Shown here: positions 51,389 to 59,617 of the stretch, piece by piece
How positions within the stretch are numbered: position 1 is the first letter of the stretch
How the letters are laid out: each line of letters begins with the position of its first letter
Assembly: GCF_014524545.1 (NCBI RefSeq)
Contig: NZ_CP053557.1
Span: forward strand, 1,761,501-1,825,500
Length of the DNA: 64,000 bases
From: Exiguobacterium sp. Helios
GTDB taxonomy: Bacteria; Bacillota; Bacilli; Exiguobacteriales; Exiguobacteriaceae
Direction of reading: 5' to 3'
Notes under the pieces: model-generated
Told to the model about the DNA's origin: nothing
What the model saw: only the letters and a program-made list of their open reading frames with translations
The model's database searches: none
Made by a program: the position numbers and the translations under genes

Positions 51389-51418
51389 TGAAACTAAATC
51401 GGCTTTTAATCAGTCTAA
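51389..51418 (+). promoter_or_regulatory. ECF-type autoregulatory promoter
   Basis: TGAAAC (51389-51394) and AGTCTAA (51412-51418) are separated by 17 bp, resembling ECF sigma -35 (TGAAAC) and -10 (CGTC-type) elements. It lies directly before the sigma gene, as expected for autoregulation. The -10 is duplicated by the adjacent tandem repeat. Confidence 0.45.
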
Positions 51419-51438
51419 TGATTTAATCAGTCTAATGA
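51405..51438 (+). repeat. Perfect 17-bp tandem duplication in the sigma promoter
   Basis: TTTAATCAGTCTAATGA at 51405-51421 is repeated without any spacer at 51422-51438. The unit contains the AGTCTAA -10-like element, so a second copy lies 17 bp downstream, 25 bp before the GTG start. Confidence 0.85.
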
Positions 51439-51462
51439 ATAGAGAAGAAAGGGGGGAGTGCT

Positions 51463-51990
51463 GTGTTTCGTAAAAAAATCGCCGGGAGTTGGACGGATGA
51501 TGTGTTTCTCGCAGCGTTATATGCCGAAGAACGCTATATTTACCGGATGTCGTATCTGTATTTAAAACACGAGCAGGAAGCGCTCGAAAACGTGTAGGAA
51601 GTCGCTTTTCGCGCCTGGAAGTACCGAAAGTCACTGCAGGATGTCACCTATTTTAAGACTTGGCTGACCCGGATCACGATCAATGCAGCACTCGATCATC
51701 TTAAGAAATACCAAGTGCTGGTCTGGACAAACGATACGGCACAGGATAGGGGTGAGCCGCAAATCCCGTCGTTTGAACATGTGGTCGTTGATCAACTGTA
51801 CCTGACTGATTTACTTGAACGACTCGATGTCAAGGAACGGTCGTTAGTCACGTTACGGTATCAAGCCGATTATTCCTTTCAGGAAATTGCTGGTTTACTC
51901 GACATTCCGATCAGTACGGTGAAAAGTACGTTATACCGGGCGATTCAAAAACTACAACGCCATCAAGCGAAAGGAGGAGAGTCCGGATGA
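51463..51990 (+). pseudogene. ECF sigma-70 factor gene with an in-frame TAG
   Basis: GTG 51463 (GGGGGGAG upstream) opens a 175-codon frame. Region 2: FLAALYAEERYIYRMSYLYL, then ALENV, TAG at 51595-51597, EVAFRAWKYRKSLQD and TWLTRITINAALDHL. In ECF factors this position is Gln in the conserved D-x-x-Q-E-V/T-F motif, so CAG to TAG fits. Region 4: SLVTLRYQADYSFQEIAGLL, DIPISTVKSTLYRAIQKLQ. Coupled to an anti-sigma gene. As written it is non-functional unless TAG is read through. Confidence 0.85.
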
Positions 51991-52826
51991 AACAGCAACT
52001 GGAGACAGCATTAACCCACATTCCCGTACCGGATACCGTTCATGCCCGGATGGAGCAGGGCATCCGTCGGAACAGACGGAAACACCGAGTACCGCAACTG
52101 ATGTTGGCAGCCGTCCTGCTGATCGGTCTGTTGCAGTATGATCGGATTGAGTCCTGGATCCAGCCGCCGATCGACCAATCGACCGCCTCGATGATTCCAG
52201 GACTTGTCTACCAGAAAGCGATATACCTGCAAAGTGATACGACAATCGCCGAAGAAACGGAGTTTCAGTTGCGTGGACAAAAGTTAGGTGTCTCCAAAAA
52301 TACCTGGACCGAAGGCGCGGAAGCCGTTAACGTCAAGCAATCACTTGGATCGAATCTAGAGAATTATACGATTTACGTCGTAAAAGGATATGATCCCGCG
52401 ATCCGACTGCTCGCGGTCGGACAGGAGGACGGGGCTGAAATCGTCCGCGTGCTGGACCGGTCGACATTCCGTCCGGATTATTTCCAACAGCTTCACCTGC
52501 AACAGACAATTCTTCGTGCTAATTATCAAACGTTCTCGACATGGGAATCGACCAACTCGGAACCGATTTCCGCAGGATTCCGGCTGCGTCAATTATTTGC
52601 TGAATTGAGCAAGGCGGTTCCGTTACGCGAGTCGGATCTTGCGGCGGATGTCGTCGAGTATCAAAATGACACCGATCTGCGGATTCTGAACGTGACGATG
52701 GCAGACGGGGTGACGAACCAATTCCGGTTGATTCGTGAAGGCTATGTTTATTATGAACCGCTCGACCGTTACTTTGCCGTCAACGGGCCAGTATTTGATG
52801 ATGTCTGGGAGCAGTTGAACCAGTAA
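51987..52826 (+). CDS. Anti-sigma factor-like single-TM protein
   Basis: 279 aa overlapping the sigma stop by ATGA. An N-terminal cytoplasmic arm (about residues 1-35, RNRRKHRVPQ before the membrane), one helix (residues 37-51) and a large extracytoplasmic domain (LYVTM-like repeats VYQKAIYLQSDTTIAEET, FRLIREGYVYYEPLDRYF). No zinc-binding HxxxCxxC motif is seen, so it is not a classical ZAS protein. By context it inhibits the upstream sigma factor until an envelope signal is sensed. Confidence 0.7.
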   Translation: MKQQLETALTHIPVPDTVHARMEQGIRRNRRKHRVPQLMLAAVLLIGLLQYDRIESWIQPPIDQSTASMIPGLVYQKAIYLQSDTTIAEETEFQLRGQKLGVSKNTWTEGAEAVNVKQSLGSNLENYTIYVVKGYDPAIRLLAVGQEDGAEIVRVLDRSTFRPDYFQQLHLQQTILRANYQTFSTWESTNSEPISAGFRLRQLFAELSKAVPLRESDLAADVVEYQNDTDLRILNVTMADGVTNQFRLIREGYVYYEPLDRYFAVNGPVFDDVWEQLNQ

Positions 52827-52832
52827 CACCAA

Positions 52833-53228
52833 TTACTCAAAGGACTTCCGAAAGCCGTAAAACGGGCGGAACGCCTGACCGCGGTAAAAACTTTCCGAGC
52901 TGCTTGACGCCAGGACCTCAATCCGGGTTGTCGGATACCAGTCATGAAGACGGGCGAACAGCTGTTGCGCAAGACCTTGGCCACGGAAATCGGCCTCAAT
53001 CAGTAATTCACAGATGTACAACGTGACCTGAGTGTCTGTCATTCCGCGGACATAACCGATGACCTCCCCCGCATGTTCGACGACAAGCGCAGCGTTCGAG
53101 TGTTGCCAAGCGAGTTGGGTCCGTTCATGGAGACGGACGAGCTGGTTCCAGCCTTCCGCAGCATTTAAGCGCTGAATGGCGGGGAAGTCCTGATCTTGGT
53201 ATGGTCGAATCTGGTAAGTAGTTGTCAT
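52833..53228 (-). CDS. GNAT acetyltransferase
   Basis: 131 aa. Motif A TLYICELLIEADFRGQGLAQ, then QLFARLHDWYPTTRIEVLAS and ESFYRGQAFRPF as the C-terminal motif. Compact, near the minimum size of the fold. Start overlaps the broken HAD gene's stop (ATGA), so they were one operon. Substrate unknown. Confidence 0.85.
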   Translation of the reverse strand: MTTTYQIRPYQDQDFPAIQRLNAAEGWNQLVRLHERTQLAWQHSNAALVVEHAGEVIGYVRGMTDTQVTLYICELLIEADFRGQGLAQQLFARLHDWYPTTRIEVLASSSSESFYRGQAFRPFYGFRKSFE

Positions 53229-53753
53229 GAGCGTGACCTTCTTTCTGAATTAAGTTTGATGAGAATGGGTTCGAGTTCCGACCAATCGTTCACAGTGTAG
53301 GAGGACGGACTATTGACGACCGGTTGATTACTTTTTAATACCGCCGTCATGCCAACTGCTTCTGCTCCTTTGATATCGTGCAGTGGATGATCCCCGATAA
53401 ACAGGACCTGTTCCGGTGTGAGTCCCCAGTCTTGTACGGGACGGAGGAACAAAGCCGGTTCAGGTTTTGCAAGACCAACTTCTTCCGAAATCAGGATCGG
53501 ATCAAAAAATGTCTGCAACTGATGGTGGGCGATGACCGATCGTTGCAAGTCACTCCGACCGTTCGTTATGAGCCCAAGGCGAGACGAGACCGTTTTGGTC
53601 AAAGGTCAGAAAGAGGGTTTGATAAGAGTCAAGTGGACAAGTTGGAACGGGCGCAATCAGACGAGCATGTTGAGGTTTCAAAAAGAGCTGCAAAGAAGTC
53701 GTACGATCAAGTAACGTCCCGTCGAGATCAAATAAAACAGCGGAGAGGGTCAT
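53225..53753 (-). pseudogene. HAD-superfamily phosphatase, cap region deleted and frameshifted
   Basis: From ATG 53753: MTLSAVLFDLDGTLLDRTTS gives motif I (DxDGT), continuing to LFLTFDQNG. The rest, in another frame, begins near 53602: SRLGLITNGRSDLQ (motif II T/S), SEEVGLAKPEPALF (motif III Lys), and VLFIGDHPLHDIKGAEAVGM (motif IV). The helical cap, about 60-70 residues in relatives, is missing. An internal deletion of 3n+1 or 3n+2 bp near 53600 explains both the loss and the shift. The C-terminal half ends at 53225. Confidence 0.78.
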
Positions 53754-53906
53754 GAAATAGCAACTCCTATTCATTATGTATATTTCAATTACCGTAATAT
53801 TAACACAAAATTAATCGAAAACTTAAAAAGGATATCTCACATCTGTACAGAACATCAATATCTATATTCGTCTACTTCGTTAAACTGCTTGCACAAGGAG
53901 AGTCAC

Positions 53907-54806
53907 ATGCAAATAAAAACATCTTCATTTAACCCAGTACAGTATCTGGATACACAAACAGCCGGAACACCCATCCTGATTTTGACCGGAATGGGCTGTT
54001 CCTATCATGAATGGTATGAGATTGTCCAAACACTTCAAACAACCAACTGGGTGCTCAGCTTCCACCGGCATTCATGGCGGGAAAGGGACGGAGTTCACCG
54101 GACCAGTCACGCTGTTCAACAACTAAAGACACTATTGACCCATTGCAACGTAGACGAACCGATTCTCCTGGTCGGCCATTCCTACGGGGGACTGATTGCG
54201 CAAGAGTTTGCGATCCGTCATCCCGATCAATTAAAAGGGTTGCTTTTGGTCGATTCGACGTCGGTTGACTTACACGAACTGGATACTCTTGATACACCGG
54301 TGCTTGGCACCCTGTCATCCGATGCCACTTGGATCAAACAATGCCGGTATTATGCGACACAAACGAACGATTAGTCGCGTCGTTTGGTTCAACCGGTACT
54401 GACGCCGGCGCAACATCGATTACCGAAGACGATTCAGTCGGCATTGCTTGACTTCCAAACCGAACCGGCACTGTATGCGATGATGGCGACCGAAGTCACA
54501 CACTGGAAAATGGATGCACAACGGATAAAAAGAAACACGTTTCCCGACTTGCCGCTGATTGTCATCGGACGGGACCAGAGGAAAGCCATTGCCGAAGGAC
54601 TGCAGGACGGATTACCGGAAACGGAAGTTCGTCAGCTGGAAGAGACGTGGCATCAACTCATATTACGACAGGCGAACCTGACAAAAACGGCAACGATTCG
54701 GTTTGCTGAAGGAGCAGGCCATGCCGTTCACCTCGACCGGCCGGAACTTGTCATCGCGGCAATCCGACAGCTCGACCAAACTCCAGTAAAGGACGTGTTG
54801 CAATGA
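53907..54806 (+). pseudogene. Alpha/beta hydrolase gene with one in-frame TAG
   Basis: ATG 53907 (AAGGAG upstream). LLVGHSYGGLIAQEFAIRHP supplies the Ser nucleophile and LLLVDSTSVDLH the following strand. TAG occurs at 54372-54374 after YYATQTND; the same frame continues SRRLVQPVLTPAQHRLPKTI, LPLIVIGRDQRKAIAEGL (Asp) and FAEGAGHAVHLDRPELVI (His). The full product would be 299 aa with a complete Ser-Asp-His triad, two thirds of it on either side of the stop. A single nonsense change is the likely lesion. Confidence 0.85.
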
Positions 54807-54817
54807 AACGGGGCATC

Positions 54818-55726
54818 TTAGTTCAGTCCAACCAGTGATTTAGTCCGCTGCTTCTCACTGTACATCGCTTGATCCGCTTTTTGAAACACGGTTACTACAT
54901 CGGTTGTTGCTTCATCATACGCAAACCCAACGGCAATCGACAGGTCATGTTTGAGGAACTCGCTCCGTAATTGTTCCAGTAAATGGCGACACTGCTGTTC
55001 CGTGTACCCCTGGCAGACGATGACGAATTCATCTCCCCCGAGACGGAACGCTTCTTGGCTGAAACGGCTTAAGCAAAGGGCCGTCTGTTGGAGCAACGCA
55101 TCACCTGCGATATGACCAAACCGGTCATTGACCCGTTTTAGATCGTTCAGATCCAGCGTGAGGATACCCAGCGGAATGGCCTCAGAGGATATCATCTCTT
55201 CGATCAAGCAGTCGAATGCATGGCGATTGTAGAGACCGGTCAACGTATCACGTTGACACAGTTGCTCGAGTTCCTGCTGTTTGGCCTTCGCTGCATTCAT
55301 GTTCCGGATCACACCTTGAACGGCAACGATTTCGCCGTTCTCATAAATCGGAGTCGTATATTCTTCAAACCAAATATATGTACCGTCATTCGTCCGCCAG
55401 CGTTGCAGGAACGGTTCATCGTAGTTGCAGTTACCCGAGATTTTCGACATTAAAATCTCGAGATCATCCGGATGAATCCGGTCGAAACAATCGGACGGGT
55501 CGGCATAACTCGCTTCAACCGTTCCGACACCGATATGTTCATCGAGAGAAGGACTGATATAACGAAAGCGATAGACCGGTCTGACTTCAAAGATATACAT
55601 GATGTCTTTGGAATGGTTCCCGAATGCGGCAATCGTCGAAGGTAGAGACAGCGGACGCATCTTTTTGAATATCCAACAACATAGGAGGGTCAATCCAATC
55701 CCAATTGTCATTCCAAACCACAACAA
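54818..55726 (-). CDS. PAS-GGDEF diguanylate cyclase
   Basis: About 302 aa from TTG 55726 (AGGTG 6 nt upstream; the frame opens at 55768). One N-terminal helix (residues 5-22), a PAS domain (IMYIFEVRPVYRFRYISPSL, then EIVAVQGVIRNMNAAKAKQQ) and a GGDEF domain: DTLTGLYNRHAFDCLI, LDLNDLKRVNDRFGHIAGD, and the active site RLGGDEFVIV intact. The product should make c-di-GMP under PAS control; no EAL domain is linked. Confidence 0.9.
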   Translation of the reverse strand: MLWFGMTIGIGLTLLCCWIFKKMRPLSLPSTIAAFGNHSKDIMYIFEVRPVYRFRYISPSLDEHIGVGTVEASYADPSDCFDRIHPDDLEILMSKISGNCNYDEPFLQRWRTNDGTYIWFEEYTTPIYENGEIVAVQGVIRNMNAAKAKQQELEQLCQRDTLTGLYNRHAFDCLIEEMISSEAIPLGILTLDLNDLKRVNDRFGHIAGDALLQQTALCLSRFSQEAFRLGGDEFVIVCQGYTEQQCRHLLEQLRSEFLKHDLSIAVGFAYDEATTDVVTVFQKADQAMYSEKQRTKSLVGLN

Positions 55727-55961
55727 AAGCTTCACCTGCCTTATTTTTAATGCTTCAGCTCGTATCAAAACGTATGTATGCGTGATAATGTAGATGAGAT
55801 GCTAATAGAACACACTAAATTATAGCAAATGCATTGAATAATACATACAAAAAATGACAATTCACATATTTACTTTCTTGATATTATACTGAGCGATAGG
55901 AGTATATTGATCAGCAAGGTGACGCTTTCTGGAAAGATAAAAGATTTTCTCATTCCACGAC

Positions 55962-56002
55962 AAAAAAGTCAGCAAAATACGAACTGTTTGGCTGACCTTT
56001 TT
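55962..56002 (-). terminator. Intrinsic terminator
   Basis: AAAAAAGTCAGC and GCTGACCTTTTT arms with a 17-nt loop; minus-strand readout ends in TTTTTTG. Confidence 0.6.
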
Positions 56003-56006
56003 GTGT

Positions 56007-57098
56007 TCATAGTCGATGCATTTTTGAGCATGTCGGAATCGTAAACGCGTCCGAGGCTCTATTACTAAACTCACGAAGATAGTGGAGATAGTTCTTACCG
56101 CCATAGTTATACCGTTTATTATACATCCTCACAACAACAAGCTGACTTTCGGGTACTACGAGTAAGAGTGGACCAGTGTTTCCAAGAATTTGATAAGAAC
56201 CCTTTGGAACACGTTCTCCGATCTCACTTCTTTCCTTTGCTTCGTCTTGCACGTACCAAAACAATCCATTGGCAGGAAGTCGTCCATCATCGTACTGAAG
56301 ACTTTGAATGGATGTACAGATTCGAATGACTTCTTCCGGAACAACTTGAATTCCGTCATGACGTCCCATATTTAAATGAAGATTTCCCCATAACGCAAAT
56401 TCTTTTGCAGTCGTGTGCAGATTTGAACCCATTCCGTCATCATACGGGTACAACTGGAACACTGCCTTCTGCTCAGGGTCATCGATGACTTTGACCAAAG
56501 CTTCCGACTCCTCTGTTGACCATTCGGTAGATTTAAATCCTAATGGAGTGAAGACGCGCTCCTTCAATAATTGAGTGAAATCATAGCCATACAGATACTT
56601 AAACAGTTCCGTGATAATCCGGATATTGATTCCACGGTAGGCCCAACTTTCACCTGCAGCGAACTCCCTGTAAATTGATCCGTCATCTCGTTCATCTAAA
56701 CCATGTGAGTGGGTGACCAGATGACGAATGGTCGTGCCTTGGAAAATCTGTTGATCATAGTTCCTCAAGTATTTCGAGACACAATCATCAAGACTGTGAA
56801 TCTTTTTTTCATACAACGCATAACCAATTGCTAACGCTAAATAACTTTTACGAGCGGAAGCAATATTGAACATGGAATGTCTACCGATCGGGTTCGAATC
56901 TTCATTGGAATGAAATCCTTCGTAGTGTTCTAAAATGATTTGATCATTCTGTATGACAACTACCGCTGCGGCACTGCTATGATTTAGATGCTTAATCTCG
57001 CTTACGTAGGAAAGCAGCTTTTGATAGGAAGGGTGCAAATGAACAATGCTCCTTTCGTGTTTTGATGAATTGGTCTCCAAGTTTGTGTCTCTTAACAA
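56007..57098 (-). CDS. Class C beta-lactamase-like serine hydrolase
   Basis: 363 aa. The Ser-x-x-Lys motif occurs as SARK in MFNIASARKSYLALAIGYAL, YRGIN stands where Y-x-N is expected, and the final turn is LGNTGPLLLVV in place of H/K-T-G. So it is probably a cytoplasmic D-aminopeptidase/esterase-type relative, not a true beta-lactamase. No signal peptide. The gene is AT-richer than its left-hand neighbours, and with the genes to 60.1 kb may be a transferred block. Confidence 0.82.
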   Translation of the reverse strand: MLRDTNLETNSSKHERSIVHLHPSYQKLLSYVSEIKHLNHSSAAAVVVIQNDQIILEHYEGFHSNEDSNPIGRHSMFNIASARKSYLALAIGYALYEKKIHSLDDCVSKYLRNYDQQIFQGTTIRHLVTHSHGLDERDDGSIYREFAAGESWAYRGINIRIITELFKYLYGYDFTQLLKERVFTPLGFKSTEWSTEESEALVKVIDDPEQKAVFQLYPYDDGMGSNLHTTAKEFALWGNLHLNMGRHDGIQVVPEEVIRICTSIQSLQYDDGRLPANGLFWYVQDEAKERSEIGERVPKGSYQILGNTGPLLLVVPESQLVVVRMYNKRYNYGGKNYLHYLREFSNRASDAFTIPTCSKMHRL

Positions 57099-57146
57099 TT
57101 AGAATAAAGCTATAAAATCCATCTGCTCTAATCCACTTCTTAAGAC

Positions 57147-57308
57147 TTAAAGCACTAGATACGTCCGAAACCCCCGATTGGCATAATAGGAGTCCGCTCC
57201 ATTGTGATAGACAAAAATGTGATCATACCGCCGGTCGCAAAAAAGGGCGCCATCTTTTGTCCGAATCGATTCCAGCGTCTCGATTCAGCCGGATTTCTTC
57301 AAATCAAA
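57147..57308 (-). pseudogene. 3' fragment of a DUF4256 gene
   Basis: The minus strand encodes FDLKKSG, a TGA where the intact gene has TGG (Trp), then IETLESIRTKDGALFCDRRY and DHIFVYHNGADSYYANRG ending FRTYLVL and TAA. It is clearly homologous to the last 54 residues of the intact 60189 gene, most residues matching. No upstream part of the gene was found. It is a diverged remnant, possibly a trace of recombination at this point. Confidence 0.85.
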
Positions 57309-57515
57309 TTTACCTATGCCTTATGTATGTATTCTTTTGATTCAACAATGGAATGATCTGTAAAATGAGATACATTAAAGTATAGTAAACAACCGAATTT
57401 AAATATACAAAAAAATCCCATTTTAATTTATGGAAGTCCTAAAAATATCAAATACGGCACCTGCCAAAGCGGGTACCGTATTTTCGTAACCTTGAGACGA
57501 CAGATAGGAAGACAG
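57309..57515. other. AT-rich intergenic stretch
   Basis: No ORF with coding character. A terminator at 57451-57484 belongs to the ABC operon; the rest is unremarkable A/T-rich sequence. Confidence 0.5.
57451..57484 (-). terminator. Intrinsic terminator of the ABC-2 operon
   Basis: On the minus strand AATACGGTACC and GGTGCCGTATT pair with one G-U, 31 bp after the permease stop. Confidence 0.65.
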
Positions 57516-58280
57516 TCAATTTTTCAGCTTTTTGCTAGCCCATAGTAAGTTGCAAAAAATCAATACCAAACAAGAGACGATACTTAAATAGGAAACATCG
57601 TATGTTGCCACTAGTTGATGTTCCGCCACGTTTAAGATGGACGAGGGTAACAAATCGGAAAACGCAAGATCAACGTTCTTGATGAGCAGGAGGAAAAAGC
57701 TGATTCCGATGGCTGAAACAGCAATCAAAACCTGATGCTTTACATAGACGCTAATCACAATGACAAGACTGGTCAGGTAAAGAATCCATATGCTGTATAG
57801 AACAGAAAATAAAATCAGTTTTGTAATCGAGAACGAACCGAATAAGTATACCGTGCAGATATAGGATGTCAGGATTCCAAATCCGATACTGAACATACTG
57901 ATGAACCAATGGGCGATCAGTTTGGCATATACATAACAATGTATGGATACCGGGCGTGTCAGAATAAAATCCTGCATCCCGTTTTGACGGTCCGTTGCAA
58001 TCAGTCCCATGAAGCTGATCAGCAGGATGATCAGACCGATTTGATCAAATTGACCAGAGATCGTTGATAAAAAAATTTCACTCGGAGTGGGATCTAGCTT
58101 GTTCGGATCCAGGATGACTCCAATCGAACCGCCTAACTGTTGCAAAATGATGTCCATATACAGATTAATCAAAGGTTGGGTTAAACCAAGTAGAACAAAA
58201 AAAACCGTTAACCAAACGTATTTATATTCCTTTGCAGCCTCCGTTAATTCTACCCGCACAAGCGTCGCTAAATGGTTCAT
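57516..58280 (-). CDS. ABC-2 type transporter permease (YxlG-like)
   Basis: 254 aa with six helices (residues 22-43, 83-103, 118-140, 150-168, 170-190 and 225-247). The RQNGMQDFILTRPVSIHCYV loop is the typical ABC-2 cytoplasmic motif. Its start overlaps the ATPase stop (ATGA). Gene order ATPase-permease preceded by a PLDc_N gene is that of yxlE-yxlF-yxlG in the B. subtilis sigY operon, although no sigma gene is here. Confidence 0.83.
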   Translation of the reverse strand: MNHLATLVRVELTEAAKEYKYVWLTVFFVLLGLTQPLINLYMDIILQQLGGSIGVILDPNKLDPTPSEIFLSTISGQFDQIGLIILLISFMGLIATDRQNGMQDFILTRPVSIHCYVYAKLIAHWFISMFSIGFGILTSYICTVYLFGSFSITKLILFSVLYSIWILYLTSLVIVISVYVKHQVLIAVSAIGISFFLLLIKNVDLAFSDLLPSSILNVAEHQLVATYDVSYLSIVSCLVLIFCNLLWASKKLKN

Positions 58281-59167
58281 AAATCCGCCGCCAGTTCGAG
58301 AAACGCATCTTCTAGTCCTATTTCATGGAAACCAATTGATATCAGGTCAATGTGTTTTAGAGAACAGACGGTTAAGACTTTCTTTAGGTCAAACGGTTGT
58401 GTTCCTGTGATAAGGAATGTGGCGGCTGATAACTTTTCCACAATGACGGATGGGAAAAATTCCCGTATTTGATCTACATGTACAGCATCCCTGAACTTGA
58501 TGCGTAACTGTTTAGGATTAATTGTTTGATCCTTTTGGAATAGGTGTTTGATGATACGACCGTTTTTCATGATGACATAACGGTCACAAATATCTTGGGT
58601 ATCATGCAGTATATGCGTCGATAACAAAATCGTCATCCGTTGCTTCAAACGACCGATTAACTTTCGAATTTCATTTCGGCCGATTGGATCTAGGGAGGCG
58701 ACAGGTTCGTCTAAAATTAAAAACCGGGGCTCATGCAAGATGGCTTGCGCAATTCCGAGACGTTGTTTCATCCCTCCCGATAATTGTTCCACCTGAACGT
58801 CTTGTTTGTCCTGAAGACCAACTTCCTTTAAAGTTTCTGAAATGCGATTCTTCAAGATATCTTTTTTTATGCCGGACAATTTTCCAAAAAAGAACAGTGA
58901 CTCTTGGCAAGTCATCCACGGTTTGAAATCTGTGTATTGAGATAAGTAACCGATCTGTTTTTTATAAACTTCAATTGGCTGAGAATGAAATGTAATATCG
59001 CCTGATTCATACGAAAGGATTCCCATCAGACATTTGATCAGCGTTGTTTTGCCTGCGCCATTTGGGCCAAGCAATCCGATACATTCGTTATCCTCAATCG
59101 AAAGATTGATCCCATCGAGAATCTTTTGTTTATCAATCGTTTTATGCAGATTATGAATCGTAATCAT
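58277..59167 (-). CDS. ABC transporter ATPase (YxlF-like)
   Basis: 296 aa. Walker A GPNGAGKTT, Q-loop LSQYTD, signature QLSGGMKQRLGIAQAI, Walker B FLILDEPVASLD, H-loop STHIL; a C-terminal 90-residue extension (YVIMKNGRIIKHLFQKDQTI onwards) follows. Belongs to the CcmA/NatA type with ABC-2 permeases. Overlaps the PLDc_N gene by 17 nt. Likely exports a peptide or lipid-type substrate and gives self-protection. Confidence 0.9.
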   Translation of the reverse strand: MITIHNLHKTIDKQKILDGINLSIEDNECIGLLGPNGAGKTTLIKCLMGILSYESGDITFHSQPIEVYKKQIGYLSQYTDFKPWMTCQESLFFFGKLSGIKKDILKNRISETLKEVGLQDKQDVQVEQLSGGMKQRLGIAQAILHEPRFLILDEPVASLDPIGRNEIRKLIGRLKQRMTILLSTHILHDTQDICDRYVIMKNGRIIKHLFQKDQTINPKQLRIKFRDAVHVDQIREFFPSVIVEKLSAATFLITGTQPFDLKKVLTVCSLKHIDLISIGFHEIGLEDAFLELAADL

Positions 59168-59393
59168 GACGGGCGTTTCTCCTTCCTATCATCAAGTAGA
59201 GAATTGGACCAACCATTTGCATACTGACAATGATCCATAGCCACAAGTAAGGCAGAACAATTTGATTTTTTCTTTTATACCAATCGAAGAGGGTGATTCC
59301 AATCAACAATACATTTAGGAAAAGAATGGGGAGAATCAGAGGAAGTAGTTGAAGCCAATCGATTTCTAATAAAGGTGTGATACTTGTGTTCAT
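59151..59393 (-). CDS. PLDc_N-domain small membrane protein (YxlE-like)
   Basis: 80 aa. Two helices with the PLDc_N signature: LLPLILPILFLNVLLIGITL, a DWYKRK basic turn, then YLWLWIIVSMQMVGPILYLM ending GRR. In B. subtilis the homologous YxlE accompanies an ABC transporter and a negative regulator of sigma-Y. First gene of the operon, 17-nt overlap with the ATPase. Confidence 0.82.
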   Translation of the reverse strand: MNTSITPLLEIDWLQLLPLILPILFLNVLLIGITLFDWYKRKNQIVLPYLWLWIIVSMQMVGPILYLMIGRRNARHDYDS

Positions 59394-59409
59394 TTAATCA
59401 CCTCTTTCT

Positions 59410-59433
59410 ATTATCATTATCAATAATGATAAT
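59410..59433. promoter_or_regulatory. Perfect 11-bp inverted repeat between divergent units
   Basis: ATTATCATTAT and ATAATGATAAT are separated by CA, 17 bp before the PLDc_N start codon and 185 bp before the HTH gene. It resembles an operator for the HTH protein encoded by the divergent gene; it also resembles part of Fur boxes but with the half-sites in the wrong order. Confidence 0.5.
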
Positions 59434-59617
59434 TAATAAGTCAACTAGTTTTTTACTTTTTATGGACTCAATGAAATTTTAAACATCATGTAGACATATG
59501 GTATGTTCATGTAGCAGGGATAGCCAAAAACAGTTGGCACAATATGATATTTTAAAAAAGAGACTATCAGGACAAGGTGACGTAACAAATATACTGTTTA
59601 ACGAAAGGATAGATAAA

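Noticed and set aside
55862-56104. 80-codon minus-strand ORF at the end of the serine hydrolase
   Set aside because: It lies in another frame of the serine hydrolase gene and spans its terminator; no ribosome site.
56007-57098. True class C beta-lactamase (antibiotic resistance)
   Set aside because: No signal peptide, and the Y-x-N and K-T-G motifs are not canonical; a cytoplasmic esterase or peptidase relative is more likely.
59410-59433. Fur box in front of the ABC operon
   Set aside because: The sequence is AT-rich and palindromic but the TGATAAT/ATTATCA halves are in the reverse order for a 7-1-7 Fur site; a local HTH operator is simpler.
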